From Prolixibacteraceae bacterium (GTDB taxonomy: Bacteria > Bacteroidota > Bacteroidia > Bacteroidales > Prolixibacteraceae), in the NCBI GenBank assembly GCA_016931385.1, contig JAFGEV010000141.1, positions 1-38,610 on the forward strand: a DNA stretch of 38,610 nucleotides, read 5' to 3'. Made by a program: the position numbers and the translations under genes. Shown in pieces: positions 1 through 8,828 of the stretch (positions within the stretch are counted from its first letter, which is position 1; every line of letters begins with the position of its first letter). The notes beneath the pieces are model-generated. The model saw nothing but the letters and a program-made list of their open reading frames with translations. It was not told where the DNA came from and did not search any database.

Positions 1-1488
1 GATGACCTGTTTAAACGTGCTCCATCAGTGATTACTTACGATTATGAAGAAAAAAAACAGGTTACACAGGATGCACGGGCCTGGATTTGCGGCCTAAGTG
101 ATGAAGGTGGTGCAGGAAGCTGGCTGGGGGCTGTTATGAAGCAGGTGGTGATGCCCGATAAAGAAGAGGTTGAAAAACTTGAGGATTTTGTAAACCAGAC
201 AATCTGGGGAGGAATCCAATACAACGAAGGAGAAAGAAAATACGGGGTTCGAAAAAGCATGTTTTACTATGAACCCGACTCGATGCCGGCAGGCACTTAT
301 AGTGACTCAATCCGTTGGGGAAGGTACGATGGTTTTCCCTCATGGAGCAAGCGTGAGGCTGAATCGGTGGGCCGTTCGTACAACTATCCACATGTTGCAG
401 CGGCGCATTGGGCCATGTATCGCTTGGCACGTTACCGTAGAGGGTACGTTTCGCAGCACGATTGGAAATGGTATCTCGAGAATGCCTTTCAAACGATCAT
501 TGCAATGGTTGAGCAGGCTCCACATTATGCTCAGTTCGGCCAGATGGAAGGGACAGTATTCATCTTGATATTAAATGACCTGAAAGCAGAAGGGCTTTCT
601 GAAATGGCCAATGAACTTGAGGTAGCGATGAAGGCCCGTGTCGACCATTGGGCTTCTTTGTTGTATCCTTTTGGCAGCGAAATGCCCTGGGATTCAACCG
701 GGCAGGAGGAAGTTTACATGTGGTCGAAATATTTTGGCCTTGATGAGAAGGCTATGGTTACACTGAATGCAATACTGGCTTACATGCCATCGGTGCCTCA
801 TTGGGGGTATAATGGCAATGCAAGGCGAATATGGGATTTCCTTTATGGCGGAAAGCTGACTCGCTTCGAACGTATGATCCACCACTATGGCTCGGCTTTA
901 AACGCCATACCCGTGTTGTACCAATACAGAGAAAACCCATCCGATTTTTACCTCCTTCGTGTAGGGTATGGCGGTTTGATGGGGGCTATTTCGAATATTA
1001 CCGAAGATGGTTTTGCCCCTTGCGCCTTTCACTCTTTTCCTCAAACCATGACTATTGATGGTATTACCGGCGATTACGGAACAGGTTTTTTGGGGTATGC
1101 CGTAAATACCTCATCTTACCTTTTCCATCACGATGAGTTCGGGTGGCTTACATTTGGAGCTAACTGTACGGAAAAAGGCGACTGGGTAAAAGCTGAATTA
1201 ACAACAGCCGGACGAAACAGGTTTTATATTGCCCCGGTGGGTTTATGGCTTACCCTTGATGCAGGCCGGCTTAAAAGCGTTTCGTATAATGTGAAAAACG
1301 GCAATGTTGAGCTGGAATTGGAAAAGGCTGATGAATATACTCCGGAAGCTTTTCTCAATATTAACACTCCTGCCAGGGAAGCATCAGCAAAGGAATATGA
1401 TACAACCTCGTTAACTAAGAATGAATTGGGCTCTTATACCGTTGAGTTGAAAGATAAACCTTTTACAATTTCACTGCATCAGAAATAA
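1..1488 (+). CDS. Large secreted-type protein, DUF5695-like, 5'-truncated
   Basis: The reading frame is open from base 1 (it reads DDLFKRAPS before the GTG proposed at 28), so the gene begins outside the window and the GTG is probably not its start. The visible 495 residues are rich in Trp, Tyr and Gly and look like an alpha-helical barrel of the six-hairpin glycosidase type (WAMYRLARY, YLENAFQTI), followed from about residue 330 by a beta-rich C-terminal part (GWLTFGANC). The composition and the segment around YPHVAAAHWAMYRLARY recall DUF5695 proteins, which accompany carbohydrate utilisation loci in Bacteroidota; this family call is from memory and moderate. No catalytic residue can be assigned. 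It ends 110 bp before the DUF418 gene, and no terminator is evident between them. Confidence 0.6.
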   Translation, partial: DDLFKRAPSVITYDYEEKKQVTQDARAWICGLSDEGGAGSWLGAVMKQVVMPDKEEVEKLEDFVNQTIWGGIQYNEGERKYGVRKSMFYYEPDSMPAGTYSDSIRWGRYDGFPSWSKREAESVGRSYNYPHVAAAHWAMYRLARYRRGYVSQHDWKWYLENAFQTIIAMVEQAPHYAQFGQMEGTVFILILNDLKAEGLSEMANELEVAMKARVDHWASLLYPFGSEMPWDSTGQEEVYMWSKYFGLDEKAMVTLNAILAYMPSVPHWGYNGNARRIWDFLYGGKLTRFERMIHHYGSALNAIPVLYQYRENPSDFYLLRVGYGGLMGAISNITEDGFAPCAFHSFPQTMTIDGITGDYGTGFLGYAVNTSSYLFHHDEFGWLTFGANCTEKGDWVKAELTTAGRNRFYIAPVGLWLTLDAGRLKSVSYNVKNGNVELELEKADEYTPEAFLNINTPAREASAKEYDTTSLTKNELGSYTVELKDKPFTISLHQK

Positions 1489-1598
1489 TTGGACGTTATA
1501 TGAAGCGGAGTGTTTTTAAAATTACCATTGAGGAAAGCAGGGTGAAATAAAAAATTGAAGTTGTATCTTCATGGCTAATTCTTAATCAAACGAATGAA

Positions 1599-2771
1599 AT
1601 GAAACCTGCAATTACACGTCTTCATGTTGTTGATGCCCTGCGGGGATTTGCCATTGTGTCGATCATGCTCCTGCACAACATCGAACACTTCGATTTTTAT
1701 TTTAAGCCCGAAACCCTGCCATTGTGGATCAAGGCAGTTGATAAAGTGATTTGGGACAGTCTTTTCTTCCTTTTCGGGGGGAAAGCCTATGAAATATTCG
1801 CATTGTTGTTTGGTCTTACTTTTTTTATTCAATCTAACAATCAGCAAAAAAAAGGAAAAGACTTCAGGGGGCGTTTTGCCTGGAGGTTATTTCTGTTGCT
1901 GCTTTTTGGAATTGTAAATTCCGCCTTTTACGAGGGTGATGTCTTGTCGGTATATGCACTTATTGGATATTTTCTGATACCGTTTGCAAAAATGAACAAC
2001 AAGGCCGTGTTGATCATAGCCCTTGTTTTAATGTTGCAGCCTTACGAGTGGGTGGTGTTTTTCAGTGCCCTGCAAAATCCTGATGCAGTTGTTGGCGATC
2101 CTAAATCGTGGGCCTATTTTGGACGTGCCTGGGAGTACATCCCCGGGAAATCGATATTGAACACATGGTGGGGAAACCTTACCAACGGAAAAGCAGCCGT
2201 GTTTATCTGGACCTGGGAAGAAGGCCGGGTCTTTCAAACTTTATCCCTGTTTTTGCTGGGTATGTTGTCGGGAAGAAAAGGCCTGTTTAAACAAACCGAA
2301 AAAAGCCGGAAATTTTGGTTAATTGCCCTGATTGTTTCAGCCATTGTTTTTATTCCGTTGTTTATGCTGAAATCGAACACCGTCCCGGGCATTGAAAGCA
2401 TGGTCGTTCGCCGCCCGCTGGGTATCATTGTTCAAACATGGTCGAACTTTTCGTTTATGCTGGTACTGGTTTCAGGTTTTACCTTGTTGTTCTGGAGCAA
2501 AGCCCTGAACAAAGCGCTCAATGTTTTTTCCCCTTTGGGAAGGATGAGCTTGTCGAATTACATGATCCAGTCGTTGGTTGGCTCTTTTATTTATTACGGG
2601 TTTGGGCTGGGGCTGTACAAATATACCGGTGCAACATACTCACTGATTATTGGAATAGTATTGGCCGTTTTGCAGGGAATGTTCAGCGCCTGGTGGTTTA
2701 AAAAGCACCATCACGGCCCGCTTGAATGGCTTTGGCACAAGGCTACCTGGATTGAACTTAGAAAGAAATAG
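1599..2771 (+). CDS. DUF418 family multi-pass membrane protein
   Basis: A 390-residue integral inner-membrane protein of the YeiB/DUF418 type. The N-terminus has the family opening (RLHVVDALRGFAIVSIMLLHN), followed by GGKAYEIFALLFGL. The C-terminal DUF418 block is recognisable from PLGRMSLSNYMIQS through the end, with the usual GPLEWLW segment near the C-terminus. Around eight to ten hydrophobic helices can be read. The biochemical role of most members is unknown. The fold is related to acyltransferase-3/heparan-N-acetyltransferase membrane proteins, so transfer of an acyl group to a cell-surface or periplasmic molecule is possible but unproven. The ATG at 1599 is the only sensible start; translation opens directly with the conserved N-terminus. 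It is followed by a REP-like element, so it is probably the end of its transcription unit. Confidence 0.85.
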   Translation: MKPAITRLHVVDALRGFAIVSIMLLHNIEHFDFYFKPETLPLWIKAVDKVIWDSLFFLFGGKAYEIFALLFGLTFFIQSNNQQKKGKDFRGRFAWRLFLLLLFGIVNSAFYEGDVLSVYALIGYFLIPFAKMNNKAVLIIALVLMLQPYEWVVFFSALQNPDAVVGDPKSWAYFGRAWEYIPGKSILNTWWGNLTNGKAAVFIWTWEEGRVFQTLSLFLLGMLSGRKGLFKQTEKSRKFWLIALIVSAIVFIPLFMLKSNTVPGIESMVVRRPLGIIVQTWSNFSFMLVLVSGFTLLFWSKALNKALNVFSPLGRMSLSNYMIQSLVGSFIYYGFGLGLYKYTGATYSLIIGIVLAVLQGMFSAWWFKKHHHGPLEWLWHKATWIELRKK

Positions 2772-2795
2772 TTGTAAATTATAAAAAATCAGTAG

Positions 2796-2977
2796 TGTCC
2801 GGAAAAATTAAAAAATTATATTTTTTTTTTTAATGTTAGACTATAAACTTGATTGTAAGATTGGGCTAAAGCCCAGTTTAGAAGTTACGAATCAATAACC
2901 CCAGGCTTAAGCCTGGGGTTAGTAAAAGCCACACTTAACGTGGGCTTTAGCCCAAATGTAGTTTTATTTACCGGACA
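2796..2977. repeat. Possible MITE-like flanks (TGTCCGG inverted pair) around a REP element
   Basis: TGTCCGG at 2796-2802 and its exact reverse complement CCGGACA at 2971-2977 face each other around the REP cluster. A few more bases match beyond the 7-mer (TGTCCGGaAAA against TGTCCGGtAAA). The 182-bp unit also contains an 11-T run at 2821-2831. The arrangement is what a small non-autonomous element or insertion-sequence remnant would leave, but a 7-bp match alone is weak. Confidence 0.35.
2861..2955. repeat. REP-like palindromic element, copy 1
   Basis: A 15-bp perfect outer inverted repeat (TTGGGCTAAAGCCCA at 2861-2875; its complement at 2941-2955) encloses a 24-bp perfect palindrome whose left half is AACCCCAGGCTT (2897-2920). 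The 12-mer GGGCTAAAGCCC is itself nearly self-complementary. This layout matches REP-type elements spread in Bacteroidota genomes by RAYT (IS200-like REP-associated) transposases. Two related copies occur at 31561-31697 and 32697-32821. The element sits between the DUF418 gene and the GH27 gene and could form a cruciform or a strong RNA hairpin; no RAYT gene is in the window. Confidence 0.8.
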
Positions 2978-2997
2978 ATGTTGTAAAAAGTTAATTA

Positions 2998-4188
2998 ATG
3001 AAAAGAATATTTGCTTTAACGATTATCATCATTTCGGTTTTTGCCGGTAGGGCGCAAACATTTGAAGAACTGGCCCCAACACCCCCGATGGGGTGGAACA
3101 GCTGGAACAAATTTGGCTGCAACGTGAGTGAGTCACTTATTCGTGAAATGGCCGATGCCATGGTCTTAAGCGGTATGCGTGATGCAGGCTACGAATACAT
3201 CGTGATTGACGATTGCTGGCAAATCAGTCGCGACGAACAGGGAAATATTGTTCCCGATCCAGAACGTTTTCCTTCAGGAATGAAGGCATTGGCCGATTAT
3301 ATCCATTCCTTGGGATTAAAATTCGGCATTTATTCCTGTGCCGGTTCAAAAACATGTCAGGCAAGGCCGGGTAGCAGGGGCTATCAGTTTCAGGACGCCC
3401 GGACCTATGCCTCGTGGGGTGTCGATTATCTAAAATACGACTGGTGTTATAACGAAGACCAGAATCCGAAAGCAGCTTACAAAACCATGAGCGATGCTTT
3501 GAAGGAGTGTGGGCGTCCAATCGTGTTCTCAATATGCGAATGGGGCGAATCGAATCCATGGGAGTGGGCCAAAGGTATTGGTCACCTGTGGCGAACTACT
3601 GCCGATATTCGCGATTGTTACCAATGCGTGTTCGACTGGGGCGGTTTGGGTGTACTCGACATCATCGACAAACAGGTTGAATTGTGGAGGTATGCCGGGC
3701 CGGGCCACTGGAACGACCCCGACATGCTCGAAGTTGGCAATGGTGGAATGACCGAAGATGAATACATTACCCATTTTTCGATGTGGGCCATGCTGGCTGC
3801 ACCGCTTATGGCCGGTAACGACCTGCGCGACATGGATGAGTCAACTAAAATGATCCTGATCAACACCGATGTAATTGCCGTTAACCAGGATACAAAAGGT
3901 GAGCAGGCCCGCCGCTTTATGGACATGGGCGAACACGAAATATGGGCTAAATCCCTTTCCGATGGGGAAGTGGCCGTATGTTTTTTAAACCGGACCGACA
4001 AACCCTGGAACCTGAATTACGACTGGAAAAAGCAAACCATGTATTTTGTTAGGGATGTAAACATCAGGAAAAACACCTACACTGTATACGACCTTTGGCA
4101 ACATAAAACAATTGGCAACACCGATGAAATACTTAGGGAAGATATTCCTGCCCATGGGGTATTGATGGTAAAGCTTATGAAGAAATAA
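2998..4188 (+). CDS. Alpha-galactosidase, glycoside hydrolase family 27
   Basis: A 396-residue retaining GH27 enzyme that should hydrolyse terminal alpha-galactosides in the periplasm or at the surface. The signal peptide is residues 1 to about 19 (ends AGRAQ). The clan-D barrel begins with TPPMGWNSWNKFGCN. The catalytic nucleophile is D148 in LKYDWC, and the acid/base is D203 in WRTTADIRD; both motifs match the human enzyme positions D170 and D231. Substrate-site motifs IDDCWQ (D71-D72) and GHWNDPDML are intact, and a C-terminal beta-sandwich follows from about residue 300. Length is normal for bacterial members. Some GH27 members act on beta-L-arabinopyranosides, so exact specificity is uncertain. 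It opens a co-directional run with the S9 peptidase and the zinc lipoprotein (gaps of 37 and 28 bp). The 21-bp operator found elsewhere in the window is absent upstream. Confidence 0.93.
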   Translation: MKRIFALTIIIISVFAGRAQTFEELAPTPPMGWNSWNKFGCNVSESLIREMADAMVLSGMRDAGYEYIVIDDCWQISRDEQGNIVPDPERFPSGMKALADYIHSLGLKFGIYSCAGSKTCQARPGSRGYQFQDARTYASWGVDYLKYDWCYNEDQNPKAAYKTMSDALKECGRPIVFSICEWGESNPWEWAKGIGHLWRTTADIRDCYQCVFDWGGLGVLDIIDKQVELWRYAGPGHWNDPDMLEVGNGGMTEDEYITHFSMWAMLAAPLMAGNDLRDMDESTKMILINTDVIAVNQDTKGEQARRFMDMGEHEIWAKSLSDGEVAVCFLNRTDKPWNLNYDWKKQTMYFVRDVNIRKNTYTVYDLWQHKTIGNTDEILREDIPAHGVLMVKLMKK

Positions 4189-4225
4189 ATGACAGGTTTG
4201 TTTGTGCCTGCTAAAATTATTTGAT

Positions 4226-6460
4226 ATGAAAATTCAACTTCTATTTACTGCTTGTGGTCTTCTTTGCATAACATTGGCATTTGCACAGCCTGCAGATGAA
4301 GATTATGTAAGGGCCGATACAATGCATAAATTCAACGACCTGGTATATAACGCATACCCCGAAATTCGTTGGATTGACAGTACGAACACATTTGGGTATA
4401 GTGTGAAAACCCGCGAGGGAAATCAGTATTATATTGTTGATGCTGAAAAACAAAAACGAAAACCGGCTTTCGATAAGGTTAAACTTTGCAAAGGCCTGAA
4501 TGAAGCATCAGGAAAGGAATATAAAGCAGAGAAGCTTAATCTGAACAGGTTAAGGTTTATTGACGGGGGTAAAAAGATTTCTTTTGAGCTTGATGGTACC
4601 CGCTGGGAATGCGACCTGAAAAAATACAAATTCGAGAAGAAGGAGAGAGAACGGACAGAAAGGGAGGACCGTTACTGGGGCGATACCTCTGGCCAATTTG
4701 AAAGTGAACCCAAAACATCGCCCGACAGCACGAAAGTTGCGTTTATAAGGGAATATAACCTTTGGGTGAAAGATGTTGAAACCGTTAAAGAAGAACAACT
4801 TAGTTTTGATGGTTCTTCAGGTGAATTTTATTCGGGGCACATTGAATGGTCGCCCGATTCGAAGAAGATAGCAGTTACAAAGGTTCGTATAAATGAAAAA
4901 ACGTATTTCTACATTGTGGAATCTTCACCCGACGATCAGGTGCAACCCAAACTGCACAAAAAGGAATACCTCAAGCCGGGCGATGCACTTCCTATCCAAA
5001 AACCCTGCCTGTTCGATATTGAAAACAGAAAACAAATACCAGTCGATTCGCAGCCCTTCGAACATCAGTATTCACTCGAAAACCTGAAATGGTGGCCCGA
5101 TAGCAAGGCATACACCTTTGAATTTAACCAGCGCGGACATCAGCTTTACCAAGTCGTCGAAGTGGATGCTGAGACTGGAAACACAAAAGTGCTTATCGAA
5201 GAAAAAAGCGAAACCTTTGTAGAATACAGTGGCAAACACTACCGATACGATATAGATTCAACAAAAGAAATCATCTGGATGTCGGAGCGCGATGGATGGA
5301 ACCACCTTTACCTGGTTGATGCTGAAACAGCACAGGTGAAAAACCAGATCACAAAAGGGGAATGGGTTGTTCGTTCAGTGGTTCATGTCGATGAGGATGA
5401 CCGAACGGTACTGTTTCAGGGTAGCGGGAGAAATCCCGGCGAAGACCCATACTTCATTCATTATTACCGGGTCAATTTCGATGGTTCGTATTTGGTTGAC
5501 CTTACACCTGAGCCTATGAACCACCGTGCAGAATTCTCAGATGATTACATTTATTTTACCGATACCTATTCAACGGTTAACACACCCCCCTTGACAGTAT
5601 TAAAAAGCACTTCAAATGGTGAAGTAACTATGGAAATTGAAAAAGCGGATATTACCGACCTGCTGGCCGCAGGATGGAAAAAGCCGGAAGCGTTTGTGGC
5701 CAAAGCACGCGATGGGATTACTGATATATGGGGAAACATTTATTACCCGACAAATTTCGATTCCACGAAGAGCTATCCGATTATAGAATACATTTATGCC
5801 GGGCCGCAGGGCTCGTTTGCACAAAAAAGCTTCAGGGCTTTTAATTATCCTTTTTCAGGTTTGGCCGAGCTTGGGTTTATCATTGTCCAGATGGATGGGA
5901 TGGGCACGTCGGACCGGTCGAAAGCCTTTCACGATGTATGCTATAAAAACCTTAAAGATGCAGGATTCCCCGACCGGATTTTGTGGATAAAAGCTGCTGC
6001 TGAAAAACATTCCTTCATGGATACTACACGTGTAGGGCTTTTTGGTGGTTCGGCTGGCGGGCAGAACTCAACCGGGGGCGTACTGTTCCATCCCGGATTT
6101 TACAAGGCCGCAGTTTCGGCTTGTGGTTGCCACGACAACCGCATGGATAAAATGTGGTGGAACGAACAGTGGATGGGATATCCACTTGAAAAACATTACG
6201 AAGAGAGCTCAAATGTTGTAAACGCTTCAAAACTTGAAGGCGACCTGATGCTGATTGTAGGCGAGATGGACGACAATGTAGACCCGGCTTCAACAATGCA
6301 GGTAGTCGATGCGCTTATCAAAGCAAAAAAAGAGTTCGAACTTGTTATGCTACCGGGAACAAACCACACCCTTGGCGGCGATTATGGCGAACGTAAAAGG
6401 CGTGATTTCTTTGTAAAGTCTTTCTATAATCAGCTCCCCCCAAAGTGGAATTTGAAATAG
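4226..6460 (+). CDS. S9 family serine peptidase, dipeptidyl-peptidase IV type
   Basis: The start is placed at ATG 4226, not the track's TTG at 4202, because a clean signal peptide follows (MKIQLLFTACGLL...AFAQ). The mature 744-residue chain has an N-terminal DPP-IV-like beta-propeller (about residues 60-480, with repeats such as SPDSKKIAV and WWPDSKAYTF) and a C-terminal alpha/beta hydrolase domain. The catalytic serine is S609 in FGGSAGG, the acidic residue lies in GEMDDNVDP (D682/D683), and the histidine is in GTNHTLGG. Family members remove N-terminal dipeptides, often Xaa-Pro, from peptides in the periplasm. The serine motif is GGSAGG rather than the GWSYGG of classical DPP-IV, so the exact subfamily is open. 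It follows the GH27 gene by 37 bp and precedes the zinc lipoprotein by 28 bp, so an operon is likely. Confidence 0.9.
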   Translation: MKIQLLFTACGLLCITLAFAQPADEDYVRADTMHKFNDLVYNAYPEIRWIDSTNTFGYSVKTREGNQYYIVDAEKQKRKPAFDKVKLCKGLNEASGKEYKAEKLNLNRLRFIDGGKKISFELDGTRWECDLKKYKFEKKERERTEREDRYWGDTSGQFESEPKTSPDSTKVAFIREYNLWVKDVETVKEEQLSFDGSSGEFYSGHIEWSPDSKKIAVTKVRINEKTYFYIVESSPDDQVQPKLHKKEYLKPGDALPIQKPCLFDIENRKQIPVDSQPFEHQYSLENLKWWPDSKAYTFEFNQRGHQLYQVVEVDAETGNTKVLIEEKSETFVEYSGKHYRYDIDSTKEIIWMSERDGWNHLYLVDAETAQVKNQITKGEWVVRSVVHVDEDDRTVLFQGSGRNPGEDPYFIHYYRVNFDGSYLVDLTPEPMNHRAEFSDDYIYFTDTYSTVNTPPLTVLKSTSNGEVTMEIEKADITDLLAAGWKKPEAFVAKARDGITDIWGNIYYPTNFDSTKSYPIIEYIYAGPQGSFAQKSFRAFNYPFSGLAELGFIIVQMDGMGTSDRSKAFHDVCYKNLKDAGFPDRILWIKAAAEKHSFMDTTRVGLFGGSAGGQNSTGGVLFHPGFYKAAVSACGCHDNRMDKMWWNEQWMGYPLEKHYEESSNVVNASKLEGDLMLIVGEMDDNVDPASTMQVVDALIKAKKEFELVMLPGTNHTLGGDYGERKRRDFFVKSFYNQLPPKWNLK

Positions 6461-6488
6461 AATTAGTTTGATTTAAAATGAAGATAAA

Positions 6489-7349
6489 ATGAGTTCAGTA
6501 AACTTTACAAAAATTTTAATTGCGGCCCTGGGTATTATGATTTTTTCAGGATGTGCCCATATGGTAAAAGAAGAAGCCGTAACTGATACAGTTGAAGTTG
6601 CTGTTAATGTTGATTTGCCTGAAATTACAGCCCCGTCGGCATCGTTGAATCTCGATCCGTTCTATAAAAAATACATCGATGCCAATGGCATTCCGATTAT
6701 AAGCTCATGGCGCGTACCCGACTCGGCGCTTATCAAAGCCTGGGAAATAATCACATTCATGACGAATAATTTGCCGCCCCATGTTTTAAAGCAAATGCAG
6801 GATGTGGATTTGCGGGTGGGTGTCATGGCTCGTTACGAAGGAACCACCGACATTCCCGAACATGCCGGCCTGGCAAATGACACAACAATAAACTGGGATG
6901 TACGGGCACGTGGTTTGGGGGGCGACATGCACCTGCCTTTAACCACCTGTGCCGAAGAGAACCTGCTTTGTTACCAGATTGACAAGTACCATGCCGAGGA
7001 TATATTGATTCATGAGTTTGCACATTCCATTCATCTGGTGGGTATAGCACCAATCGATTCAACATTTAATCCGTTGTTGCAACAGTTGCTCGACAAAGCA
7101 ATAGCCAAAGGGAAATATTACAAAACTTATGCAAAATCAAATATTTATGAGTATTGGGCCGAAGGTGTTCAAAACTGGTTCAATGTGAATGCCGAAGTGC
7201 CTGAACCCGATGGCAAACACAACCAGCTAAATACCCGGGAAGAACTGAAAGTATACGATCCTGACCTGTATGATGTGCTTCATAATTGCTTTTCAGAATT
7301 TGAGGCAAGCCCATCTTGCCATGCGGCCGAAAACAAATATACTCCCTAA
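6489..7349 (+). CDS. Lipoprotein with gluzincin-like zinc metallopeptidase motif
   Basis: A 286-residue probable lipoprotein: N-terminal hydrophobic segment then lipobox FSGC with acylated C22. H175-E176-x-x-H179 (HEFAH) is a zinc-binding peptidase motif, and E225 in YWAEGVQNWF, 46 residues after H179, is a plausible third ligand, as in gluzincins. The HEFAHSIH context and the distant Glu loosely resemble the anthrax-lethal-factor-like (ATLF) peptidase domain, but I cannot name a family with confidence. It should sit in the periplasm or on the outer membrane. It lies 28 bp after the S9 peptidase gene, which points to joint handling of peptides. It is the last gene of its run. Confidence 0.65.
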   Translation: MSSVNFTKILIAALGIMIFSGCAHMVKEEAVTDTVEVAVNVDLPEITAPSASLNLDPFYKKYIDANGIPIISSWRVPDSALIKAWEIITFMTNNLPPHVLKQMQDVDLRVGVMARYEGTTDIPEHAGLANDTTINWDVRARGLGGDMHLPLTTCAEENLLCYQIDKYHAEDILIHEFAHSIHLVGIAPIDSTFNPLLQQLLDKAIAKGKYYKTYAKSNIYEYWAEGVQNWFNVNAEVPEPDGKHNQLNTREELKVYDPDLYDVLHNCFSEFEASPSCHAAENKYTP

Positions 7350-7650
7350 AAATACATCAGCATATTCAGGCCTGCAATTTTGGGTTGTTCTTTTAAATAG
7401 TACTACATAAAATCCAGTTAATCAGTGATTATTTAAAAATGTTCATACACATTTGTGCAAGTTTTTTAAACATTCCTGTCCGTTTTTCAAACCAATTTTT
7501 GTCTAATTTACTGGTATAAACTCAAAAGTGTTTTTATTATATCCGTTAAACTTAATGTATAGTGAATTGAATAAATGAGAGGGATGTGAAAATTAAACAT
7601 GTAACAAAATATAGAAATTCAATAAGTTAAACATTTTAAAACAACTGATT
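7350..7650. other. Intergenic region with promoter of the LamG-like gene
   Basis: About 300 bp, AT-rich, without a coding frame. It contains the operator/promoter at 7449-7511, and downstream a leader of about 130 nt before the ATG at 7651. No clear intrinsic terminator for the preceding peptidase run is visible. Confidence 0.6.
7449..7511 (+). promoter_or_regulatory. Operator A: 21-bp direct repeat plus -7 element
   Basis: The half-sites are ACATTT at 7449-7454 and ACATTC at 7470-7475, with starts exactly 21 bp apart, joined by GTGCAAGTTTTTTAA. A -7-like TAATTTAC lies at 7504-7511, 34 bp after the second half-site start. The same arrangement recurs at 12974, 20101 and 31307. The likely reader is the AraC-type domain of the HTCS encoded at 8829-12911. 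It should drive the gene at 7651. Confidence 0.65.
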
Positions 7651-8646
7651 ATGAGAAATTTTACTTTGATGTTAATTGCTTTGTTAATTGTGGCTTTCAC
7701 TGCCAATGCCCAGGAGGGGACAGCCTACACTGACGATTTCAGTGCTGAAATTGATTACCTTACCGCCGGCGTTGATGGAACCATTTGGGATGGTATCCTT
7801 CTTAATAGCGGCCTTTGGGATATGGGGGAAATAGTAGCTGAGATCACTGCACTGAACACAACCGATAACCCCGGTACACTTACTTTTGCATCGATGAATT
7901 CACATTGGGCTGTAGGCTCCGACAACGGCGCTGCAATTTACCGTACAGTTAAAAATGGAGCCGACTTTGAAGTGCAGGTCAAGATAGCCGGTGGTGATTT
8001 TTTGTCGTTTGGCCTTGCAGAACTTGTGCCTTATCACATGCCGGGTATAATAGCAAAAGTTGCCGATGATACTACTTTCATCCTTATACAGGTTTTCGAT
8101 ATTCAAGACTGGTCGGCTGTAATTGGAATGCGTGATATTGTACCGGCCGGTGATCTTTTACAGGAGAACTGGCAAACAGGCTTCACCCTTGCAGATAACC
8201 CATACATAAAACTTGAAAAATATGAAAACTTGTTTACTGGTTATTACAGCGCCGATGGTGTAGTATGGAATGAAATCTATTCGGTTGAAAAACCCGAATT
8301 TGCAGGCAAGGATATCCAGGTTGGCTTATATTCGGCAACATATACCGAAAGTGTGGGAACCGTTCATTTTGACGATTATTCTATGGTTGATTACAATGAG
8401 CCTGGTGCTGTTAATGTAGCGAAAGAGTTATCCCTTAAAGCTTTCTATAGCAACGGGGCTATCAGGGTTAGCAGTAGCTCGAATTTGGGCAATGTGAAAG
8501 TGTACAGGACCGATGGCTCGCTCTTTTTAAGCAGGGCTAATGTAAATTCATCTCAATTGTCGATACCGGTTCAAAATAAAGGTATTTACCTGCTTTCTTG
8601 TGAAAGTGCAGGCGAAGTGCAAACGCAAAAGGTTTTGGTTTATTAA
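7651..8646 (+). CDS. Secreted concanavalin-A-like (LamG/DUF1349-like) protein with T9SS sorting domain
   Basis: 331 residues: signal peptide 1-20 (ends TANAQ), a beta-sandwich of LamG/DUF1349 type over about residues 25-250 (DDFSAEIDYL, SHWAVGSDNGAAIYRTV, HFDDYSMVDY), then a C-terminal type A T9SS sorting domain from about 260 (GNVKVYRTDGSLF ... GIYLLSCESAGE ... QKVLVY). It should be exported through the outer membrane and anchored or released at the surface, where a lectin-like fold suggests glycan binding. No catalytic site is recognised, so it may be a pure binding protein. The gene stands alone, with its own copy of the 21-bp operator upstream and a hairpin terminator downstream, directly before the HTCS gene. 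Confidence 0.75.
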   Translation: MRNFTLMLIALLIVAFTANAQEGTAYTDDFSAEIDYLTAGVDGTIWDGILLNSGLWDMGEIVAEITALNTTDNPGTLTFASMNSHWAVGSDNGAAIYRTVKNGADFEVQVKIAGGDFLSFGLAELVPYHMPGIIAKVADDTTFILIQVFDIQDWSAVIGMRDIVPAGDLLQENWQTGFTLADNPYIKLEKYENLFTGYYSADGVVWNEIYSVEKPEFAGKDIQVGLYSATYTESVGTVHFDDYSMVDYNEPGAVNVAKELSLKAFYSNGAIRVSSSSNLGNVKVYRTDGSLFLSRANVNSSQLSIPVQNKGIYLLSCESAGEVQTQKVLVY

Positions 8647-8676
8647 CAGAAGCATTCTGATATTTAAATAAACTCA

Positions 8677-8742
8677 AACCGGGCAATGGTTACCTGAAGG
8701 CAAAAAGATGTAAACCCGAAGGTATTCGTTGCCTGGTTTTTT
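8677..8742 (+). terminator. Intrinsic terminator after the LamG-like gene
   Basis: AACCGGGCAA (8677-8686) pairs with TTGCCTGGTT (8729-8738), ten pairs with one G-U, followed by a T tract at 8737-8742. An inner TTACCT/AGGTA pairing can close part of the 42-nt loop. It separates the LamG-like unit from the regulator. Confidence 0.65.
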
Positions 8743-8828
8743 CTGTTAAGTCAGCCTGATAGCTGTCAAAAATTACATATATTTAAATCGAATTGTTTTT
8801 TAGGTTTCAATTTTCAACAAAGCCGGAT

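Noticed and set aside
2863-2953. CRISPR-like repeat interpretation of the GGGCTAAAGCCC palindromes
   Set aside because: There are only inverted arms around a central palindrome, with no regularly spaced direct repeats or spacers and no cas genes.
2953-2960. CAAATGTA on the plus strand as a reverse-oriented half-site
   Set aside because: It is a single half-site inside the flank of REP copy 1, with no partner 21 bp away.
8793-8828. Start of the HTCS at TTG 8793 as given in the ORF track
   Set aside because: The extra residues are not signal-like and a good signal/anchor begins at ATG 8829/8835.
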